Positions 18,610 through 26,140 of a stretch of DNA of 64,000 bases are shown piece after piece. The notes beneath the pieces were generated by a model, which worked only from the letters and a program-made list of their open reading frames with translations, had not been told where the DNA came from and did not search any database. The stretch covers positions 320,076-384,075 of the forward strand of contig NZ_JAAOIW010000007.1 of the NCBI RefSeq assembly GCF_011440305.1, given 5' to 3'. How positions within the stretch are numbered: position 1 is the stretch's first letter; every line of letters starts with the position of its first letter. This DNA is from Paenibacillus agricola (GTDB lineage: Bacteria; Bacillota; Bacilli; Paenibacillales; NBRC-103111). Both the position numbers and the translations under genes were made by a program.

Positions 18610-18806
18610 GTATCCCAAAAGATGACAACATATAGGGTTCCGGGTCAAGTCTCAACACATTCAGTATGCTCGTTAGTGCTTCAGTGCGCGTGGGGCTACT
18701 CTTCGGCTCAAACTTACCGTTGACTTGCCGTCGATAATTCTTGCTCGAGCAGCTCGTGAATGTCCGCTGCTGCGGAGGAGTTGGTCAAGTCGGTAAACTT
18801 GCCTTT
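18610..18806 (-). pseudogene. S-layer homology (SLH) domain fragment
   Basis: The minus strand reads KGKFTDLTNSSAAADIHELL, then after a frame change VNGKFEPKSSPTRTEALTSI and LNVLRLDPE. This is the FxDL...A...L and DGxFxPxxxxTRAEAxxxILNVL pattern of SLH modules, which anchor proteins to secondary cell-wall polymers. It has a frameshift and no flanking gene. Elsewhere in 18458-19479 I see only repeats E and F and weak frames I cannot support. Confidence 0.72.
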
Positions 18807-19141
18807 CGTAGCTATCCTTCGTTCGATACAGAATCAAGGTTCAGGATACGAGTTAATATGACCACCATATCCTTTAATGAATCCCGGGTTCAGAATATCT
18901 TTTACATAATCATTCCTTGAGTATTCCATCCCAGAGAGATAATGACCGCGGCCCGCCTGGCATTCTGTCTGCTCCTTTCTGTTCTCGATTTTGATCATTC
19001 CTTTTCCGCAATTAAAATAACATAACGGATCTCGCTCCACTTTCCACAGTAATTGGGGACTCTCTCTAACAGGCACGAAATAATAGAAAGATAGGACAGG
19101 TGATTGTGAATAATGCACTGACTGCTTGTTAACCGACAGAG

Positions 19142-19188
19142 CAATCACCTATATTTAATGGTACGGTTCTTTTTCAATGCCGTGATTG
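19142..19188. repeat. rlmH-end-like repeat, copy E
   Basis: ATTTAATGGTACGGTTC equals the 16-bp core with one inserted A. Here it is enclosed by a different 7-bp inverted repeat, CAATCAC (19142-19148) and GTGATTG (19182-19188). Confidence 0.55.
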
Positions 19189-19191
19189 TAA

Positions 19192-19243
19192 GAATTCCGC
19201 GCTACTTATGATACGGTTCACCTTAACACTCTAAAGGCGAATT
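19192..19243. repeat. rlmH-end-like palindromic repeat, copy F
   Basis: AATTCCGCGCTACTTATGAT ACGGTTC matches 23 of 27 bases at the rlmH end. It continues ACCTTAACACTCTAAAGGCG AATT, closing the palindrome. It lies only a few bases from copy E. Confidence 0.65.
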
Positions 19244-19261
19244 ATAAGGGCTAAATTTTTT

Positions 19262-19300
19262 AAACAGAATAAGAGCGCCACCTATAGGCTAGCGCTCCAC
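19262..19300 (-). terminator. Hairpin repeat related to 10232
   Basis: AACAGAATAAGAGCGCCACC and TAGCGCTCCAC form a GGCGCT-type stem with a T-rich tail on the minus strand. No intact gene ends here, so it looks transported or orphaned. Confidence 0.5.
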
Positions 19301-19479
19301 ACTGTCAATAAATTGAGAGAAATCCGATAGGTATCTTATCTCTACCGAACTAGAAAACCAGAATATTCATATCCAGAAACATTATGTGAGTAATTTACCT
19401 TCTTGTGTTATAGTCGTCTGCACTGTGCTATTCTTGATAGTACAAGTAAGTACACCGAACTATAGGAGACAAGAAATCC

Positions 19480-19947
19480 ATGAAATCCAAACGAGCGATG
19501 GTCGACCGAAGGGACGCCGAGCGCAGGGTTCGCCGGGAACAGAAAAGGAATCCACCCGGACCCTTCTTCAAGCTGTTTGACTGGATATGGAGGACGGTAT
19601 ATGTGTTGTTCCTTCTTTCTCTTTCCGTCGTTGCTATCTACCATTGGTTTCTGGACACGGGACCTGGTCCGGGAGGTACAGACCTAATCCCTTTCACTGC
19701 TGAACGAATTGCTACCTTAATGCTTTTTATTATCCTTGCTACCGCCTGCGTGGTAGGTATACGGGCTATCATTAAGCCAACAGACAACACTTTCAGCAGA
19801 GTCCGTAAACACCCAGACGGAAGACGGATGCAAATTTTGAAATTTACTTTGCTTCTGTTCTTTGCACTCGTTATTGCCGTCTCAGCCATTATCTGCTGGG
19901 CCCAGCTAAAAGCTCTAGCGGGGGTATGGAAGTTTCTGCTGTCTTGA
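19480..19947 (+). CDS. Hypothetical three-helix membrane protein
   Basis: 155 residues that I do not recognise. The N-terminus (about 30 residues) is strongly basic and cytoplasmic-looking (KSKRAMVDRRDAERRVRREQ). Hydrophobic helices follow at about 38-58 (VYVLFLLSLSVVAIYHWFL), 75-97 (LMLFIILATACVVGIRAII) and 120-145 (LKFTLLLFFALVIAVSAIIC). A basic loop lies between the last two. GGAG lies 12 bases before the ATG. It stands alone between repeat copies F and G and is the only intact frame there. The short tract after its stop (about 19950-20020) contains weak coding-like sequence I cannot place. Confidence 0.6.
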   Translation: MKSKRAMVDRRDAERRVRREQKRNPPGPFFKLFDWIWRTVYVLFLLSLSVVAIYHWFLDTGPGPGGTDLIPFTAERIATLMLFIILATACVVGIRAIIKPTDNTFSRVRKHPDGRRMQILKFTLLLFFALVIAVSAIICWAQLKALAGVWKFLLS

Positions 19948-20118
19948 TTCTGATGACGGTAATACAGCTTTCGCTATGGTCCACGGACTGAAATATAATA
20001 CTTTAATGACTTGATAACAACGTAACTATCAATATCATTAACCATATTAAAAAAGATGACCCGCAAGTGATAATTTCGAAAAAATGAATCTGTAGCATTT
20101 TAATTTTTAACAGTGCCT

Positions 20119-20171
20119 AATTTTGCCCAATTTGTGATACGGGTCAGCGTATCACTCTACCGGCGAATTTT
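20119..20171. repeat. rlmH-end-like palindromic repeat, copy G
   Basis: AATTTTGCCCAATTTGTGAT ACGGGTC continues to ATCACTCTACCGGCGAATTT. The outer arms are AATTTTGCC / GGCGAATTTT. The inner GTGATAC / GTATCAC arms are a further inverted repeat. It directly precedes the second Rpn remnant. Confidence 0.6.
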
Positions 20172-20215
20172 GGGGTGAAGAAAAGGACAACCCGATTCGA
20201 TGGTTATCCCTTGTA

Positions 20216-20520
20216 TATCTTATCCCCACTATCGAGAAGCGGACGCTGTCTATTGGAGCGAGATGTACTATTACCAGATTCAAAAAGGCGCAGCGAGTTG
20301 AAGAAATGCGTGACTATCAATTTCTTGAATTATTCGTTTTTGCCCAACGAACGCTACCATAACATTTTTTATCTTAGAGAAGACCTACCGGCATCCCTTT
20401 GACCGACGATATCGGAATTCATGTGATGGAACTGACCAAGCTAAGGAACTTGAAGCTTCCGTAGAGGGAGGCTTGGTGAACTGGCTCCTGTTCCTCTGCA
20501 ACGTAGACCAATCAGGCTCA
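20216..20520 (+). pseudogene. Second Rpn-family nuclease remnant
   Basis: Three frames must be stitched together: YWSEMYYYQIQKGAAS; then SELKKCVTINFLNYSFLPNE followed by RYHNIFYL; then GIPLTDDIGIHVMELTKLRN followed by LKLP; then GGLVNWLLFLCN. These are consecutive C-terminal Rpn motifs. GAGAAGCGGACGCTGT-CTA here matches GAGAAGCGGACGCTGTTCTA in the copy near 3310 except for one lost T, which is a visible 1-bp frameshift. The N-terminal half is absent. Confidence 0.75.
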
Positions 20521-20573
20521 GCTCCAATCCTTCTGACGACTGAAGCCTTGTCTGCACATTTCTATGGATATTA

Positions 20574-20618
20574 AAAGGACTGTCCAAAAGCAGCATGTCT
20601 TGCCTGCGGACAGTCCTT
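20574..20618. terminator. Bidirectional terminator
   Basis: AAAAGGACTGTCC / GGACAGTCCTTTA is a 12-bp stem with A/T tracts on both sides. It lies between the Rpn remnant and the SLH fragment. Confidence 0.7.
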
Positions 20619-20641
20619 TAAAAACTACGTTGGATATTCAA

Positions 20642-20818
20642 TCAATCAATTAGCTTAACCTTCTTCAACATTCGCTGAACGATGGCAGCTGTTTCCGCTC
20701 TTGTAATATTGCTCGCAGGCATTAATCCAGCATCGGTTCCGTTGACGATTCCATTCCTCACTGCCGAAGCAACAGCAGGTTTAGCCCATGCGCTTACTGC
20801 TTCACTCCCCGAAAACAT
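20642..20818 (-). pseudogene. SLH-domain protein, C-terminal remnant
   Basis: A 58-codon frame reads MFSGSEAVSAWAKPAVASAV, then RNGIVNGTDAGLMPAS, NITRAETAAIVQRML and KKVKLID. This is the last SLH module of a wall-anchored protein. An in-frame stop five codons upstream of the ATG, with family-like residues (TTLS) between, shows that the upstream part is lost. About 370 bp from here to rlmH contain only the inverted repeat listed next. Confidence 0.75.
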
Positions 20819-21051
20819 GGATAATGTCGTTTAATCATTACTTTTCACTCCTCTTCTCTTGAAAAATGTAAGTCTCTAACTTCCAATCATTAAAGCCGTT
20901 TCACGTATCTTTTTTAAGACTAACATACAACAAACAGACTTTTCTTAATGAATTCTTAATGAGAAAGGACCAACCTACGATTCAATGTCATTAAGTTATG
21001 CTCGAAGACAAGAAAGCGAATATAAATGGAATCCGAAACGGCATGGAAAAA

Positions 21052-21110
21052 TAAAATGTACCCCCTAAGAAAGTCACTTTAAAAGTATCTTTCTTAGGGG
21101 GTACATTTTA
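21052..21110. repeat. 22-bp perfect inverted repeat (59-bp element)
   Basis: The arms TAAAATGTACCCCCTAAGAA AG (21052-21073) and their exact complement (21089-21110) flank a 15-nt loop. Inside, the limits TGTACCCCCT...AGGGGGTACA begin with TG and end with CA, like IS3-type ends. It is either a solo pair of IS ends that lost the transposase, a MITE, or a terminator after rlmH. Confidence 0.75.
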
Positions 21111-21182
21111 GGTCCAAACTTCCGATAGTCTAGGTAGTTTGGATCCTCGGTTCTGATTAAATAATTAAATGATCATATTTCA

Positions 21183-21212
21183 AAATTTCGCCCTATTTAT
21201 GGTACGGTTCCT
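21183..21212. repeat. rlmH 3'-end sequence, parent copy A of the repeat family
   Basis: AAATTTCGCCCTATTTATGG TACGGTTCC spans the last codons and stop of rlmH. Only the left half of the palindrome is present; the right side is rlmH coding sequence. Copies B and D have the equivalent of a TGA stop (CATTTATGG), whereas rlmH here ends in TAG. Confidence 0.7.
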
Positions 21213-21675
21213 TCCGAATTATCTTAAACACACGATAAATCTGCTCCACCAGCACCAGCCGCATCAGCTGGTGTGGCAAGGTCATGCGCCCGAACGCCAG
21301 CTTCAGCTCGGCGCGCGCCAACACCGCGGGGGCTAAGCCCAGTGAGCCCCCGATCACAAAGGCCACATGGCTACGCCCATATGTGGCCAAGCCCTCTACA
21401 TGCCGCGCGAGTTCCTCGCTCGTTAGCGGCATGCCATCAAGAGCGAGCGCCACGACGTAGGCGTCGCTCTTGATTTGCGCGAGGATGCGTTCGCCCTCGC
21501 GTTGCCTGACGAGCGCCTCCTCAGCGGCGCTCATGGAATCCGGTGCCCGTTCATCGGGCACCTCAACAATCTGCACCTTGGCGTAAGCCCCAAGGCGCTT
21601 AGTATACTCCGCAATCCCCTGTACCAGATAAGCTTCCTTCAATTTCCCAACCGCTATTATTTGTATCGTCTGCAT
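21193..21675 (-). CDS. rlmH: 23S rRNA (pseudouridine-1915-N3)-methyltransferase
   Basis: RlmH is a SPOUT-class methyltransferase acting on helix 69 of 23S rRNA in assembled 70S ribosomes. From [20 protein letters not shown] the protein is 160 residues, the usual length. It has the AdoMet-binding knot [16 protein letters not shown] and the nearly invariant C-terminus [14 protein letters not shown]...RKEPYHK. An upstream in-frame extension of 13 codons is not family-like, so I placed the start at 21675. In staphylococci this gene (orfX) holds the SCC attachment site in its last codons. Here too its 3' end marks the border between conserved and accessory sequence. Confidence 0.95.
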   Translation of the reverse strand: MQTIQIIAVGKLKEAYLVQGIAEYTKRLGAYAKVQIVEVPDERAPDSMSAAEEALVRQREGERILAQIKSDAYVVALALDGMPLTSEELARHVEGLATYGRSHVAFVIGGSLGLAPAVLARAELKLAFGRMTLPHQLMRLVLVEQIYRVFKIIRKEPYHK

Positions 21676-21990
21676 TCGCCTAATCTCTCCTAACCCATGC
21701 TTTGTATCCGTCACTTCACATTCAAGCGGCGATCATTCCACCTGCTACTCTTAGAGTTTTTCTGTTCTTCACTGGTCTTGCCCTTATCCATGCTCTTTGC
21801 CCTGCTCTTGCCCTGCACCTATCTCCGTTATTATATCCCTACTCACCAGCTGAGCCTTCATCAGCTAGTTGCGCCTAGCTTGGTTGGGGCGCGCTGGGAA
21901 CCGTCCAACGCTTACGCCGCTCCTACCTAACCTCGCCCTACTTCTCACCTGCTCCTATCCTCGTCTTTGCCCACTACTCTAGCCCTCTAC

Positions 21991-22037
21991 ACAAAAAAAA
22001 GCCCCAAGCCGCAATAACAAGCGACATGAACGGCTTC
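21991..22037 (-). terminator. Terminator of the CxxH/CxxC gene
   Basis: Minus strand: AAGCCGTT...AACGGCTT-like stem (AAGCCG / CGGCTT) followed by GGGGCTTTTTTTT, about 20 bp past the stop at 22052. The sequence from 21676 to 21990 is C-rich and shows no gene. Confidence 0.6.
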
Positions 22038-22051
22038 CTTCCTTAACCTCT

Positions 22052-22219
22052 CTATACCACCAAGAAACGCGCCTGCTCCACACACCGCTCACAATGAGCA
22101 GGAGGTTCCCATTCAGAAAACTTCACAGTCTCCAAGTCTACAATATCCGGTGCATCCTCGTACTCATCTACGAACTGGTCGATAGCCAGCTCCAAATGCT
22201 CCTTACATACTACATACAT
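22052..22219 (-). CDS. CxxH/CxxC protein (YyzF-like)
   Basis: A 55-residue protein: MYVVCKEHLELAIDQFVDEY, an acidic middle, then KFSEWEPPAHCERCVEQARF and LVV. The C-x2-H at residues 5-8 and C-x2-C at 43-46 define a small conserved Bacillota family of unknown function, probably metal-binding. Its usual place is beside rlmH and the htrA-like gene, exactly as here, which supports the call despite its size. Only a weak RBS (GAAGAGTGGGG) is seen. Between here and htrA (22220-22494) I find nothing. Confidence 0.8.
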   Translation of the reverse strand: MYVVCKEHLELAIDQFVDEYEDAPDIVDLETVKFSEWEPPAHCERCVEQARFLVV

Positions 22220-22494
22220 ACCCAAACCCCACTCTTCTCTATACTTTGCCGCAAGCGGCTTCTGTTTAACCAGCTCTGACTGTCCAAAAGAGCCTTTGCC
22301 ATCTCGGCATCACGCCCACTGCCTTATGATACCTATCAACATCCCTACAATCTTTCTTCTTCTATTGCCGAGCTCCAGCAACATCTCCTTCGATGCCTTC
22401 GCTCGCTTATATTCTCAATGCCACGCTTATACCCTCGAAGCATTAAGGCTCTTAGCCCTTAGAGCTTAGCTCTATCCCTCTAAGCTCTTTCCCA

Positions 22495-23772
22495 CTAACG
22501 ATCCTTCAACTCCGCCATCGTCAGCACCAGCGTGGCTTTTTTGCCGCCGCGGTAATACGTAATCGTAATTTTATCACCGATTTTTTTCTGGCTGTAAATA
22601 TATTTGCGCAACGCCAAGGTGCTGTCCACTGGTTTATCGTCGAGCTGGATAATAACATCATTGGTCTTCAAGCCGGCATCCTTAGCGGGTCCGGTTACAT
22701 CGATCACGATAATACCAGCTTTCACCTCAGCTGGCAGCTTTAATACATCGGTGCCCGTAAAAGATTGCAGGTTTTGCGTGACCACGCCCAGATACGGTCT
22801 TTTGATCTTTTGGTCTGTGATCAGCGCCTCGATGATTGTTTTCACGGAATTGATCGGGATCGCGAAGCCAAGTCCCTCTACACCCATATCGGCAACCTTC
22901 AGCGTATTGATCCCGATCACTTTGCCATCGAGGTTAACGAGTGCGCCGCCGCTGTTGCCTTGGTTGATGGCGGCATCCGTTTGGATGACGTCCATTTCCC
23001 AGTCGTACTCCCCTTGAGTGCCCAAGGAAACAGGAATCGTCCGTTTCGGCCAGCTTACAATGCCTCTGGTAACTGTGGGCGCATAGCCAAGCCCCAGTGG
23101 ATTGCCTACTGCAATGACGGTCTCCCCGGCCCGTAAGGCATCGGAGTCCCCAAACTCCGCGACCGATTTGATTCCGCTATCGTCAATTTCCAGCACCGCC
23201 AAATCGGTCATTTGGTCACGGCCGAGCAGCTTCGCTTTTTTGCGCTCACCCGTTGTTGTGACAATATCGAGCTGTGCGAAGCCTTCAACCACATGGTTAT
23301 TGGTTACGATGCGGACTTTGCCCCCAACCTTCTCGAACAATACACCCGACCCCAATCCGACTGCGCCGCGTACGCCCGCCTTCTCGCCCTCTTTACCTGA
23401 CCCGATAACGCTAATTACGGTTGGTCCTACCTTCTCCGCAGCCCTGACAACGGAGTCGCTGCTCTGCCTCTGGGCATCTGGTGCTGAAGCATTACCGAAA
23501 CCAGATGCGGCACCACCATTCCCAGATCCAGATTCAGGTCCAGGAGCAGATGCCTGGCTTGCCACTTGAGCTTCTCCAGCTCCGCCATTGCCACCGCCTA
23601 TATTAAAAAGCACCAGCAGCACGAGCATAATTGCAGCTCCACCGCAAACAGGAAGCAACCAAGAAGGCGAGGATGATCTACTAGAGCCGCGTCTTAGCTT
23701 ACGTCCCTTAACTGACCATTCGTTCCAACGGGGCACCTTGGTGGAATAAAAATCATCATCGAACAAACCCAT
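22495..23772 (-). CDS. Membrane-anchored HtrA/DegP-type serine protease with PDZ domain
   Basis: A 425-residue trypsin-like protease for surface protein quality control. The basic cytoplasmic N-terminus carries MGLFDDDFYSTKVPRWNEW. A single TM helix lies at about 50-70, then a Gly/Ser/Ala-rich linker. The protease domain spans 95-300 with His in TNNHVVEG, Asp in DLAVLEIDD and Ser in NQGNSGGALV. One PDZ domain lies at about 320-415 (KAGIIVIDVTGPAKDAGLKT). I start at 23772, where AGGGGAG lies about 8 bases upstream; the longer frame adds ten non-family residues. It ends the wal gene cluster, matching htrC/yyxA in Bacillus. Confidence 0.93.
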   Translation of the reverse strand: MGLFDDDFYSTKVPRWNEWSVKGRKLRRGSSRSSSPSWLLPVCGGAAIMLVLLVLFNIGGGNGGAGEAQVASQASAPGPESGSGNGGAASGFGNASAPDAQRQSSDSVVRAAEKVGPTVISVIGSGKEGEKAGVRGAVGLGSGVLFEKVGGKVRIVTNNHVVEGFAQLDIVTTTGERKKAKLLGRDQMTDLAVLEIDDSGIKSVAEFGDSDALRAGETVIAVGNPLGLGYAPTVTRGIVSWPKRTIPVSLGTQGEYDWEMDVIQTDAAINQGNSGGALVNLDGKVIGINTLKVADMGVEGLGFAIPINSVKTIIEALITDQKIKRPYLGVVTQNLQSFTGTDVLKLPAEVKAGIIVIDVTGPAKDAGLKTNDVIIQLDDKPVDSTLALRKYIYSQKKIGDKITITYYRGGKKATLVLTMAELKDR

Positions 23773-23919
23773 CGTCTTCCGCTCCCCTCTCTGCCGTTCC
23801 ACGTACAGAGCTGTAACTCGTAATCTTATAATCTTTTAAAATAATAGGAATGAAATCCACTCTATCAGACTAGACTAAGCATATAGTTTACAATTTCCCA
23901 ACTCGAAAGGATGGCCGCC

Positions 23920-24330
23920 ATGAATCGCATGAATCATTTAGACCAAGTCAACTGGATTGCCCAGCTAGCCGATCTCAAGCATACCCATTACCATAACAGC
24001 CTGCTGCTTAGCGCCCTTATCGAGCTGCTGGTCGAGAAAGGCATCATGACCGCACAAGATATTGCCATCATGTCCGCACAGCTGGATGCATCGCTTACTC
24101 CCCATGTATTCGATGCCATGCATTCCCCACAATCAGACGATGCCTCCCATTCTTCCCAGCCCATTGATGCGATGTACGCCCAGCATTCAGTTGAAGCCTC
24201 GCTTTCTTCTCAGCCCATTGATGCCATGCGCGCCCAGCATTCGGAAGCTTCGCTTTCTTCCCAGCCCATCGATACCATGCGTGCTCAGCCTTCGGTTGAA
24301 GCGCCCTCTACTTCTCATGCAGACAATTAA
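23920..24330 (+). CDS. Small protein with degenerate 20-residue repeats
   Basis: 136 residues, not recognised. The N-terminal 55 residues look globular and helical (NRMNHLDQVNWIAQLADLKH, LLLSALIELLVEKGIMTAQD). The rest is built from four diverged units of about 20 residues around SSQPIDAMRAQHSVEASL. AAAGGA before the second ATG favours 23920 over the ATG at 23911. It stands opposite to and between htrA and walJ, a place where Paenibacillus-type genomes can carry lineage-specific genes. The repeat tail is low-complexity and may be disordered. Confidence 0.65.
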   Translation: MNRMNHLDQVNWIAQLADLKHTHYHNSLLLSALIELLVEKGIMTAQDIAIMSAQLDASLTPHVFDAMHSPQSDDASHSSQPIDAMYAQHSVEASLSSQPIDAMRAQHSEASLSSQPIDTMRAQPSVEAPSTSHADN

Positions 24331-24384
24331 CCGTTCGCTGCTCAGCTTATCCATACGATGCCTGCCAACCCTTAGCTGCTTTAC

Positions 24385-25188
24385 TCAATCCTCGTCCAGG
24401 TGATCCCAGGCGGTGACACGGTCGTAGTACGTATCCATCAGCCTGGCGCGGTGGTCGTCAGGTGCCAGCCGCTCCTCTACCATTTGGCTTACCGTCATCT
24501 TGGCCAGGTCCATCATATTATGGTCACGGCTCAAATGTGCCAGGTAAACACGTTTGGTTTTTTCCGTCATCACATCACACAGGCCGATGCCTGCCGCTTC
24601 ATTGGATAAATGGCCGATATCACTGAGGATACGCCTTTTAATATTCCAAGGGTATCTGCCCACCCGCAGCATCTCGATATCGTGGTTCGATTCCAGCACC
24701 AGCACATCACTGTCGCGGATTTGCTCCTTTACCTTCTCGCTCATATAGCCGAGGTCGGTAGCCACGCTAAGCTTTTGCTCCTCATGGTAAAAGCAATAGC
24801 CGACCGGCTCAGCCGCATCATGGGAAATCCCATACGATTCGACTCTCAGCGAGCCCAAATCCAGTACACTGCCGGTTTCCATCACACAACGGTTGTGTTC
24901 GGCAATCGCCCCGACCTGCTTATCGAGCATCTTCCAGGTTTTTTCGTTGGCATAAATCGGCAGGTCAAACTTGCGTGCCAGCGCGCCTAAGCCTTTGGTA
25001 TGGTCGGTATGCTCATGGGTCACAACAATCGCGTCCAGGTCCGCTCCCGACAGCTCTTTTTCCTGCAGGAGCTGCTCTACCCTTTTGGCGCTTAAGCCTG
25101 CATCAATCAGCACCTTGCTTTCTTCAGTCGCTATAATCGTCGCATTTCCTGTAGATCCACTTGCCAATACACTAAAACGAATGCCCAT
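24385..25188 (-). CDS. walJ: Metallo-beta-lactamase-fold exonuclease WalJ (YycJ)
   Basis: 267 residues with the metallo-beta-lactamase fold: FSVLASGSTGNATII at the N-terminus, the metal motif VVTHEHTDHTKGLG near 56-69, further ligands in LESNHD and the C-terminal YLAHLSRDHN. YycJ proteins are DNA exonucleases linked to mismatch repair and are carried in the walRK operon. GGAGTT precedes the ATG. It is separated from walI by 151 bp containing a tandem repeat. Confidence 0.93.
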   Translation of the reverse strand: MGIRFSVLASGSTGNATIIATEESKVLIDAGLSAKRVEQLLQEKELSGADLDAIVVTHEHTDHTKGLGALARKFDLPIYANEKTWKMLDKQVGAIAEHNRCVMETGSVLDLGSLRVESYGISHDAAEPVGYCFYHEEQKLSVATDLGYMSEKVKEQIRDSDVLVLESNHDIEMLRVGRYPWNIKRRILSDIGHLSNEAAGIGLCDVMTEKTKRVYLAHLSRDHNMMDLAKMTVSQMVEERLAPDDHRARLMDTYYDRVTAWDHLDED

Positions 25189-25301
25189 CTGGTTAACTCC
25201 TATCTGGCTCCTTGCAGTTGCGTTGCAAAAATCTGTGGCACAGCAAAGGGATTTCGCCGTATTTCTCCCATTGCTGCTTAACTCCTAATCCATATTCAAT
25301 G

Positions 25302-25380
25302 GCTGTTCAACTATTACTTTTTTATTTGCTGCCTGACTATTACTTTTTATTCGCTGCTTGACTATTACTTTTTTTTTGCG
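25302..25380. repeat. 25-bp tandem repeat across the walI stop codon
   Basis: Three units begin GCTGTTCAACTATTACTTTT (25302), GCTGCCTGACTATTACTTTT (25328) and GCTGCTTGACTATTACTTTT (25353). The last unit encodes the end of WalI (KKSNSQAANKK). The others lie just past the stop in shifted frames. Confidence 0.8.
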
Positions 25381-26110
25381 GCGGCTCTACAGCCCCGTTG
25401 AATGCATGCACATAATAAATATCGCCGTCTCCATTGCCAAGCGTTACACGCCAATAAGGCACCATAAACCTGGTTTGCGAATTGTATTCTTGTCCATGAT
25501 AACCCAACTTGATGCCTGTGACTACCGTTCCACTTGGAAAATAAGTCTCAATTAGACTACGCAGCACCGTATAAGGAGAAATCACCTTTTGCTCCTTCTG
25601 CTCACCAGCTGCTTGGTCCTCCACATAGCCTTGGCGGTAAGCAACAATCATCCCATTTTGCTCGAATAATTCCAGCTGCACCTCAAACATCGGCAACGAT
25701 CCATAGAGCTGGTGGAACACATAGACTCCATTGGCGCTCAGCACCGGATCGTATTGGTACTTGTCGATATTCGGAATCGCTGCACGGGCGGCAGCCGTAT
25801 CACGCGGAGACACTTTGCTCATTAACGGGCTGTATCTGAATGGTGTCTCCAAAATAATCTGTTTATCTGATTTTTCAAGCTCGGTAAACTTCACTACAAT
25901 TTCCTTCAGCCTTGGCACTTCATTAGGTAGCTCGGTCGATATTTGGATGTTTTTACTCTTTAGCAGACGCTGGATTTCTTCATTGGCGCTAGCTGTATTG
26001 GCATCGAACTCCAGAAGGTCCGAACGGGTCGTCCACAGCTGGTAGCCAAGCACCGCATTCAGTAAAAAGAAGGCTAGAATCAGAATCATTTTCGCCCGGC
26101 CCCAGTCCAT
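25340..26110 (-). CDS. walI: WalI (YycI), regulator of the WalK kinase
   Basis: 256 residues: one N-terminal TM helix (about 5-24, KMILILAFFLLNAVLGYQLW) and an extracytoplasmic YycI domain. Together with WalH it contacts and restrains the WalK sensor kinase at the membrane. The YycI signature includes YGSLPMFEVQLELFEQNGMI and a C-terminal VPYWRVTLGNGDGDIYYVHA. The C-terminus is extended by a Ser/Asn/Lys-rich tail made from a DNA tandem repeat. The gene starts 30 bp after walH. Confidence 0.93.
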   Translation of the reverse strand: MDWGRAKMILILAFFLLNAVLGYQLWTTRSDLLEFDANTASANEEIQRLLKSKNIQISTELPNEVPRLKEIVVKFTELEKSDKQIILETPFRYSPLMSKVSPRDTAAARAAIPNIDKYQYDPVLSANGVYVFHQLYGSLPMFEVQLELFEQNGMIVAYRQGYVEDQAAGEQKEQKVISPYTVLRSLIETYFPSGTVVTGIKLGYHGQEYNSQTRFMVPYWRVTLGNGDGDIYYVHAFNGAVEPPQKKSNSQAANKK

Positions 26111-26140
26111 CGCTGTCCCTCCCTCCGATTCATGCTGGCT

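Noticed and set aside
18834-19148. 104-codon minus-strand frame ending INSYPEP
   Set aside because: No RBS, no recognised motif, and it lies between relics; it may be decayed coding sequence but cannot be supported as a gene.
21700-22050. Leu/Ser-rich plus-strand frames upstream of rlmH
   Set aside because: C-rich non-coding sequence gives long frames by chance; no RBS or motif.
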